Shown: positions 55,791 through 64,000 of the stretch, one piece after another | Layout of the letters: every line of letters begins with the position of its first letter | Position numbering within the stretch: position 1 is the stretch's first letter | Source of the DNA: Scedosporium boydii | Lineage: Eukaryota; Ascomycota; Sordariomycetes; Microascales; Microascaceae | Assembly: GCA_002221725.1 (NCBI GenBank) | Contig: NJFT01000060.1 | Coordinates: forward strand, 62,001-126,000 | Direction: 5' to 3' | Length of the DNA: 64,000 nt | The notes under the pieces: generated by a model | The model's input: only the letters and a program-made list of their open reading frames with translations | Databases searched by the model: none | What the model was told of the DNA's origin: nothing | Program-made: the position numbers and the translations under genes

Positions 55791-58179
55791 ACCCCCCCTT
55801 CGCAAATTGGGAGGTGAAAACACTTTCCGTCCAGAATGACCTGTCACATCCGTCAGAAGGTCCTAGATCCCTGACCCGGGCCGTTCCTCAATGAGGATGA
55901 TTGCAAAAGGTACCCTCGACTGGGAATCCCTGATCCGAATCCAACCTTGATATGTTCCTTTACACCGAAATACCGCTTTGACATTGGAGTAACACAAGGA
56001 CTCGAGGAGAGAGGAAGTCCACGGCCGGCAGCGAGACGTTCAACGTTGAGAATCTTCGGCGCAGAGCCACGTCAGGGTTTCTAAACTTCGTAAAATTACG
56101 GCATGGGACACCCCTGACCGGTTTCTTTGCCAACATCGACTCATCAGGGCAAAGCCCCGGCAGGACCTGCTTTAAAAAAAAAATTAAGAACCTTCGAAGG
56201 AAAGATCCCATGCAAAACAGGGTATGTTGCGCGTGTGATAGCTGCAGACCGCAATCACCATTACATTTTTTTTTCTGCCCTTGTCTTTTTCAAAGTTTGC
56301 AAATAATAGCTCGGGTGTAGCCGAAGGATTTAGAAAAGGAACGGTCCGAGCTTGGCGTTTTTCCTTGTCTCTCCTGAGCAACTGCAACATTTCAAACACC
56401 CTTCTTGAGCGTGGATGCTTGACGGATGTGTCTTTTCAAAGTTCTCCTGTTCGATGGGCCGGAGAAGCTGGGGGTCCGAGCGACTACGTAGTGAGATATC
56501 TCCGTTATTGTTAGTGTAACAGTGGCCTTGGAGATAAGGCGTTCGTCGAGAAGATATGGGGGCTAGCCTTCAAGGTTTATACTCAGATCCAAGCCTTGGT
56601 AGTTCTCGAGGAATGCCGTTCGATGCGGTCAAGGGTTTGTGGAAAGTGGCTTATATTAGTTGCAATTCTAGTGGCCGGTTCAGACGCATCATTTGCAGTT
56701 GCATATATGTACGGGATAATGGATGGGGTCCACGGCAGGATGGAGGCTGTCCTCCGCTCCGCTCTCCCCTTTCCTCTGCCGTGCCTCGTACCTGGCCCCC
56801 GAGAACCGCTTGGATGATGGCGCAAGTGCCGCCCCTGTTGACTTGGAACTTTGCCGCATTCCATTGCGCAGATGGTTGCATCGTGCTTCTTGATGCCGGG
56901 TTTGTCGAGTCTTATACGACGGGCTGCCCGGCTTCGGCACGGAGACCTATCAGAGCGTGGAGACATCTGCCGTTCGGCAATCTTGCGATTGCGGGCGAGT
57001 TTGGATACATTCTCCTCAACATTCCTCTTCTCTCCCCCTCTCTCTTATTCTCGTTCTCGCTCTCGCTTCCGTTCTCCCTTAAACAAGGGCCCGTCGAGGT
57101 TGACAGGTATGGCAGAATCCAGTGATAAGAGTACTCTTGTATTGTTGCTTAATACCTCTGTAGCTTCAAGGCCTGTTGTCAAAAGCAATGTCAACTCCCA
57201 CGCTCCCTCCTATGAGACCTAAAGCCTCGAGGTTACACCGTCCCTGAATGTCTAACAGCTAAAATCCCCCGAGCGGAGATGGAGAAAAAAAAAAGGTAAA
57301 AATATTTTCGTGGTCTCGCATTTTCTGGTTCTGCCCGTGCCCGAACGGACCACCTCATCGTGGCCGCCAGACCGTGCTCCGTGACTGGGAAGGCAGAAGG
57401 TCCAGAAGTTGGCTGCAGTTCGATAAGTTCACCAGTGAGCGACTTGCTGCGTTTCGAAACCTGCACCTGGAATTTGAACAACTCACAGTGCTCCTACATT
57501 TACATTTACATATGCAGGTTACAACTCGGGCGTCACCTAGGTCAGCCCAGGCGCGGCGGAACCCGGGAGAGAAGGAAAAAAAAAGGTTGAGAGCTCAACC
57601 GTGTGCAATAGCCTGGCCAGTGAGCCAGATCACTATATTGGACTGCTTCACACAAACTCGCTCTTCTCAAGTCGATCGCCATCAACAAAAATCTCTTGGT
57701 TCGGAGCTCGATGGAGATACATCCCTCCCCCCTGCATGCCTCTACCTGAATAAAATTCTGGCTTGCATCGTCTAGGTGTCATCCGATACGCGTCTGTCCA
57801 ATATTATAATTATACCTTTTTTTTTTTCTTTCTTCTTTTTCGGTCATACTCCGTCCTCCATATTCTTCCACCCCATCTCTGAACCTCGATTTTTCGTTTT
57901 TCTTCTTTTTTCGTCTTGTTTCGCAAACTCCACCGTCTTCACCCTAATTTTTTGGGGCCGGGACATGGGGCATGCATATCATTTCAGATCGACCGTGCCG
58001 GGTGCACGACTTGCTTCCCCGGGCCTTGCTTCCCGCTTTCAACCATATTTCCCACATTGCGACATGGCTAGTGTCGAGTTTCATTAAAATTCTGTTTTAG
58101 GCAGGGTGTGCGTGGGCGTGTGTGGGCGGAATTTCGAAGAGGAGTCGGAGCGGGTCTTTTGGACGTGGTCTTCGCCCGT

Positions 58180-58206
58180 CTCTCTCTCTGTCTCTCTCTC
58201 TGTCTC
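58180..58206 (+). repeat. TC-rich microsatellite with TG interruptions
   Basis: TCTCTCTCTG units in tandem in gene-free sequence. Confidence 0.8.
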
Positions 58207-59825
58207 ACACTCCCAGAGAAGGGCACTTTGAGCCGGCCAGGCCAAATAGAGCTCCTTGCATTCTGGCGCTCTAGCTGCGCGCATAGACATGGTAGCCGAG
58301 CTATTTTACCGCATCCGACGAACTGGATTGCATAGATGAAGTGAGACCAGTCGTACACAAACCAACCGGCGTAGCTAGCCAGATTATCCGCGGCGGGCTG
58401 CCTTTTGGGAGACCGTTTCGTGGCATTCGATCATGAAGCCTGGCCACGGGTCGCCCATCTACTGGCATTCTTATCTAAAGCAACTTGACAATAGCTGGCT
58501 ATACCTCGTTGGAAGGCTTCTATACCTCCGTCCGTGTCCATGAATATACACATAGGAAAAGCCGTAAATCCTGTCTCTTGATGAACACCTGTGAGGGACG
58601 ATCGCGAATCCCGCAAAAAGCCGCACCGTCAAAGAGCACGAGCGCAAGGCATGCCAAGGGAAAGGTGGGAGGTCCCGTCTATTCCAGATGGCGCGGGGGT
58701 GGTAGCAGAACAGAACTTTCGTTCCCGCAGAGCTCAGGTCAACCGCGAGGGAGGAGTGCGTCAAGCCACCTCACCTCGTATAAGTCGGAATGGAAAAACC
58801 TTTTCAAGATGGGAAAAAAATTAGTGGGCCAGGCCCGTTGAGACCCTCTCGAACAAGTTTGCAAATCAAACGCCTTCAGGAACAACGGGAGGTCTTTTCC
58901 GCTCTGTTGCTGATCCCATGCGGCTAGAGAGTGAGTACCAGTCACTTTAATCACTCCCTGTACCGCTGCCGGAACAGCAGTTTGAGGAGGCTCTTATGCT
59001 CATTAGGTGGAGTGATTTGAATGACGGATGGTATGCGCAGCTCAGGCAGGATTGGCAACTCTTGGACGTGGGGTCAACTGAAGCTTCGACTCTTACCAGA
59101 ATTCACCCTGTCTGGTTATTGGCGACCGCTCGAAGTGGCAAGGTTGCATGCAGACATTTCCCATTCTGCCAGAATGAGAGGGCATGAAACTATTCGATGA
59201 GAAAATACCTGGAATATAGGGAGCCCCAAACGCGGCGCCTAGATCGTGGGGGCTCGAAGAAGGTTAAAACAACGCAACTTAAGATCGTCCTCACAAAATT
59301 AGTAAACTCGAGTTGTCAATGCCGCACCTGCCTCGCCGCGCAGCGTGGAATGATACACGTGAGTACTGGATTACGTGGATCAATATTTCAACGGCAGGTG
59401 CAATCGACGGGCGCGTAGGTGAGCTATTTTGAGGACGAGAGAGCCAGCTGTCACCTAGACTTGGATCAAGCCACAATGCAGCTTAGAAGATGTAGTCTGG
59501 GAGTAATATTGCCTCGAAAAATGCAAGAGCTACATCGTACTTCATAGGCTGGCGCAATGACGAGTCGAAATTGAGTTTCAAGATAAGCGTAGTAGACACC
59601 AATCGACCTGTAGATGCCAATTGCTCGAAGCTGGCATTTTCGAAAGCACAAGGAATACGAAGCAACGGGCCGAGGCAGCCTGGGGACGTGGCTTGGGGAA
59701 ACTTACGTGGGAAATGCGGATAAGGCAGTTTGGTCAACCGTCGATATCAAAATGTAGGCCACCATTGTACAGATTTCATAGGTAATATCCTCGCTGCAAC
59801 AAGTTGGGGCGGACATGGACCTAGA

Positions 59826-59846
59826 CTAGTGTACTTCGCACACTAG
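59826..59846. repeat. Inverted repeat CTAGTGT / ACACTAG
   Basis: Perfect 7-bp arms (59826-59832 and 59840-59846) around the 7-nt centre ACTTCGC, a variant of the TACTTCGTA motif that is common in this window. Confidence 0.7.
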
Positions 59847-62800
59847 ACCTAGACGGAAGGTTCCTTGCCGACGAGGCAGTCAGACCTCAAGTTGGGGGAC
59901 CTTGAAGGGGACGCGGGCGGGCATACGTGTGTAAGTCCGTCGTTGATGAGGACGTGTCTGCGCTTGCATATTCGCACGCGACACTTCATGTAACATTGAT
60001 CGACGAAATGGCCTAATGCCCTTTGGCATTTGGCGAAAAACACGAGCTGTACACAGGTAATACTAGTAGAACGATTCTGAACTTCTGATGCTGGAGCATT
60101 ATCATTTCACTTCATCAACTCGATGCACCCATGGCGATGAAGATGCTCCACGGACGCCGGTCTCCCAGTTGCATAGTACTTCGTATATACGAGAGGGCTC
60201 AGGAATGTAAAGCAACTTGATTAGCAACCTGATTGGTAAGAGCCGCGAGTGGACGCCCATTTCGAAAGTTATCGTCTAATACGGGCTGCTGATCGGAAGT
60301 TCCAAGAGAATTGTTGAGGATCGGACCTCAGAGCCGAGTCTACGTCGTGTGGTAGTGTCTGGTACCGGCCCTGGCCTAGCTCATGCGAGCCCTACAATCC
60401 TCGCCAACATAGTCTCATCCATCATCGACTGAAGGCGGGCTGAGCCAGCCATCCACAAGACGGAGGTTGTACCTGAGAGATTCAATTCGGATATTGGCAA
60501 AGTGTGGAAATAAAGTACGAAGTACAGTACTTTGTACTTTGCAGGATTAATTTGGCAATGATACGTGCTTCGTACAATTGTACGAAAAAGGTACGAAGAA
60601 ACTGGGCGGAAACATGGATCCAGGTGGTGCCAGCGGTGGAGGAAGTAGCAACCCTTGACCCGCTAGAGAATCAAAATACCACCAGGAGAGTGATTAAATG
60701 GGATCAATTGATGTTGTACTTGGATTGGATCGAGATCGATGCATGCTGCGGTCTCAAACTGAGCCTGAACATACATAAATCCCTGTACAGTACTTCGCAG
60801 AAAAGGGAGGATTAATGCTCCAATTCAACGCTCAACTCGGATCCATCAATATCAATACCTTAACTTATGTAGCCCAGTGAATGTACTTTGTTTTGTACAC
60901 TAATACTTCAAAGTTCCTGCCTCGTTTCCTCGGTCAGTGTCGCTGTCACTGTCGACATGGAGACTCGATGATGACAGGTGAAACTCGGTGTCACCAAGTC
61001 TTTCCGCTCTCTGTTAATTTACCCCGCCCGTGTCTCTGGGGAAACCCCCAATAATCCTGCCGTCCTTCCCTTCCACAATGCATGTTTGATCTCGCTTGAA
61101 ATGATATTGCTCCTCACCTCACACCTCACGATGTTAGTCACGTTCGCCGTCTTACCTGTGGGCTTCTCAGCCACCTCATCTCACGGATTGCAAGAATGCT
61201 ACAAGTACACTCGCTCTCCGAGTTCCGTGCCTGCATTTGGTGGTATCGAGAGTGGGGAGTCGTCCAATGGACAGGCATGAAGGGCAAAGACCGAGGAGCA
61301 CTGGTGTGTCAAGACTCAAGCGCTCCTCAAGTAATAGTACCCTTTTTGGGATAATAATTGGCATCATCTAACTTTCTTTAGCCGCCGAAGCTGGTCGATC
61401 TTGATCCTTGTCAGAGACAACTACGAATGGAGCGCGGGCAGTGCCATCTGGAGCTCTCTCTCTAGGATGGTACACTACACTAGTCTGGGCCCTAGGCCGA
61501 GTGGAATCCCCCCAAACGCCTGCCCGTGAGACGTACTACTCCGCGCGAACCCCCGACGCCGCCTGCTGGCGTCTTGCGATGGCACCATATTCACTGGGAG
61601 CAGTCAGTAAGGGACAAAGTACTCAATTCCATCGTCTTGATCGGTTGTTATCATCGGCGGGGCACATTCCAATTGAGCATCTCACTTTTTGCTTGACCTA
61701 CGGTCGAAAGCCCCTGCGACGAGATTACTGCCTGCGCACGGCGTAGCCATTCTCACAAATTTGCTGCCGTTTCTTCCCGTCCGAACCTGCATGGTCAACC
61801 TCCCGTATCTAATGAGGGTTGGATGATGTTGCAGTTGTGCCCACTCTATCCACAGGCCGAGAATGGATGTGTCTGCAAGAGTGAACGCAATTTTACGCAG
61901 CGGGCCCCCCCTAGCCTGACCGGGCCAGGCTCGGAGGACTAGGAAATCCCCGCATGGAGTAACAGCGACAGGGCTCTCCTAGGATCGATCAGTGCAAGTC
62001 AAACATTTACACCATTCTGTGCAGATGGCAAAGTGGTCTTTTGAAAGTTACCATCTCGTAGAGATGTGATTGATCAGTCCTCCATACTCTTTCTGCACCC
62101 CCCGAGGTCGCCGGTTGAGAGCCCCTGTTACACGTGCAAAGTTGGCAACACCTCCTCTGGCGTACAACTACAAATAGAAGGTACAAATCGGAAGCGTACT
62201 GCGGCTACAGGACGAGAACGGGATGCTTGAATTAAACGACTACACTAGTTTACGCCATGAGATCTCGGTCCACGATATGCTCGACATTCCCTTTTCCCGT
62301 GAGGAGCTCTCTGCGCGTATACTAATCACACTAGGCTTTGGAGAGGCATATTCTGTTTGGAGCTAACTATAGCGTGCACTGTACATCTCCATTTATAGTG
62401 TGTGTTTTTTGAGCGATGGCATGGTCGAGCCGATTAAACTGGCCTGTGATTGGGAGAATCAATTCACCCAAGCCTGTGAGTATAACATCGACCAGCCCAT
62501 GTACCATCAAAGTACTCGAGAACTGATCGTTCGTCTGCATAAGTCATTGTGAAGTTGTTCCGTTCACAGCGTCGTGGGAGTGCGCCATCAGTTTTAAACT
62601 CGAGGCAGGTGACAGAAGGTAGATCCGTTTTACGAAGGCTGGATGGTACCATCTCCGGCACCTTCACCACAGCCGACTCGTACTTCGTACAATTGTTGCT
62701 CCGTCTTCCGGCAGCCTGAGCATGCTCAACTCCCTGTTGTCGTCGCGTTCCCCTGAGGCAAGCCAGAGTTGCATTTACACGCCCTCCATGACCCGCTCGC

Positions 62801-63089
62801 TTACACCCCTCCCAGAACACCGATGATACTGTAGGTTTACCTGTACATATGTCTGACTTCGAATTCGTTTTTTCCTTCTTCTTTTTCTTCGACGAGTCAA
62901 ATGTACAGTTGCAGGATTGTACATTCGGCAAATTGAATCACTTCCGTCTTGTTCGTTGGCGTCGTAGTGCTGTATTGTTATTTGATGAAGTCCCAGTAGC
63001 GGCGGCAATCACGGCGCGCCGTCTCGCCTCCATGGAGCCATTTTGATGCTCTTCTCATACTTCACACGCCCGCCCACCACACGCAAACG

Positions 63090-63104
63090 CACACACACAC
63101 ACAC
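63090..63104 (+). repeat. CA dinucleotide repeat
   Basis: Short (CA)n tract inside a longer CA/CGC-rich stretch (63060-63190). Confidence 0.8.
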
Positions 63105-64000
63105 TCACTCGCACAAGACATGCGCATACGCACCCACACGCTAATTTTCATCTCACACGCCCACTGTCACTTTTCACGCCCACACACTCCCACACTTCCC
63201 TTCCTGTACTCTCTGACTAGCAAAGGGGCTTGCCTACATGACATTACATTACATTCGATGTACACGGCGTATGGACACCTAGCTAGCTCACCAATGCATG
63301 CCTGTGGATTCCAGGTACCTCGCTGTATGTACGTACTGTACCCGGCGCACACATTTCTCGACTTTTGCCATCTATGTAGGTCGCTCTCTTTTACAGTCCC
63401 AGGTATTGGCATGTAGTTTAGTTGTTTAAAGAAACGCCGTCTTAATGCAATGGGTCCATGGCGCTTCCTTTCCCGACTCCAGTCTGTCCGCAATAGCTAG
63501 CCCGTCCGGGTTTATATATCCTTGCTCTCCCCGGACTTCTTGTCCTTAAACATCTTGGATCACTAGCCGATCATCAACCTTCTTCTCTCCCGCTTGCCCT
63601 TTCCCGCCAGTCCCTTGCTCACTCTAAGACCGATTGGTCTTGGCAATGGTCTGGTTTTCTTTGGAGCTTGTCAGTTTCCTTTGCTTGTACATTACGTCCT
63701 TGTGTTTGCTGGTTGTTTGCCTCTCCGGTATATGTCAGATGCTGGCTGGTGTTGAGACATCACATCGACTTTCACACTCTCGTTTATTGTTTTGCGTACT
63801 CTCCCCAAAGCCCATGCTCATCGAGACCCTTTTCCTCAAAGCACTCGTCCATCCTTTTACTATAACAGCTCTCCAAGCAACAAAAAAGCCTCCACGGCTT
63901 TCTATCTACCTACCTTCCCTACCTAGAGGACTGTGACCTGGAAGCATAGTGTTACTGCTTCCTAGTGTAGTGACTCTCAAAATATATTGAGAACTACATC

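Larger units (their letters stand above)
55001..64000. other. Gene-sparse right-hand region, second part
   Basis: No gene supported. The longest ORFs (56556-57125 plus, 62464-62931 minus) have no domain or coding-like composition. TACTTCGTA motifs lie at 60177, 60516 (reverse form) and 62681, with clustered variants such as gtacaattgtac nearby (about 60573-60596). Simple repeats are listed separately. The right edge shows no start of a recognisable gene. Confidence 0.45.

Noticed and set aside
56556..57125. 189-residue plus-strand ORF
   Set aside because: Overlaps equally long ORFs on the other strand, and the C-terminal part is a CT-repeat translation.

Overview
The window looks like nuclear DNA of a filamentous ascomycete, probably a Sordariomycete. 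Introns are short (54-163 nt in most genes), with GT-AG ends and CTAAC/CTAAG-like branch sites. The recognisable proteins are fungal: a BIM1/X325-type copper protein, a Clr5-domain protein, an Stb6-like protein, an UPF0658 Golgi membrane protein and a GID-complex Rmd5. Intergenic space is long and carries many copies of the motif TACTTCGTA. No bacterial-type operon, CRISPR array, rRNA or canonical tRNA was recognised.

Layout. The 3' part of the DEAD-box helicase gene ROK1 runs off the left edge (1-1702, minus). Its 2.8 kb upstream gap, shared with a divergent gene, holds four diverged tandem units (about 1930-2590). Each unit has an AT-rich/TATA box, a 7-bp closing stem and internal hairpins, and three of the four end in a T5 run, like a small RNA polymerase III gene array. 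Next come a secreted GPI-anchored BIM1-like copper protein (4538-5326, plus), a protein kinase with an altered catalytic loop (7990-6152, minus), an unknown acidic/serine-rich protein (11057-12457), a membrane fatty-acid-hydroxylase-type protein (14174-14944), a three-exon Nudix hydrolase (16758-16143, minus) and a flavohemoglobin (18631-17369, minus). An 8 kb gene-free stretch follows.

The middle block is housekeeping: TIM10 (26667-27117), an Stb6-like protein (30765-27947, minus) divergent from RMD5 (31920-33285), the UPF0658 Golgi protein (36077-34602, minus) behind a 1.2 kb stretch with no ATG on its sense strand, and a Clr5-domain protein (43123-40424, minus). The last confident gene (46588-45146, minus) encodes an unknown protein whose reading frame continues, protein-like, for 80 codons past an in-frame TAG.

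From 46.6 kb to the right end (17.4 kb) no convincing gene was found, apart from one short coding-like ORF near 47.65 kb. This part is rich in TACTTCGTA motifs and simple repeats and may be a gene-sparse compartment. The genes do not form one pathway. The points most worth following up are the structured RNA-like array, the in-frame TAG gene and the ATG-free leader.
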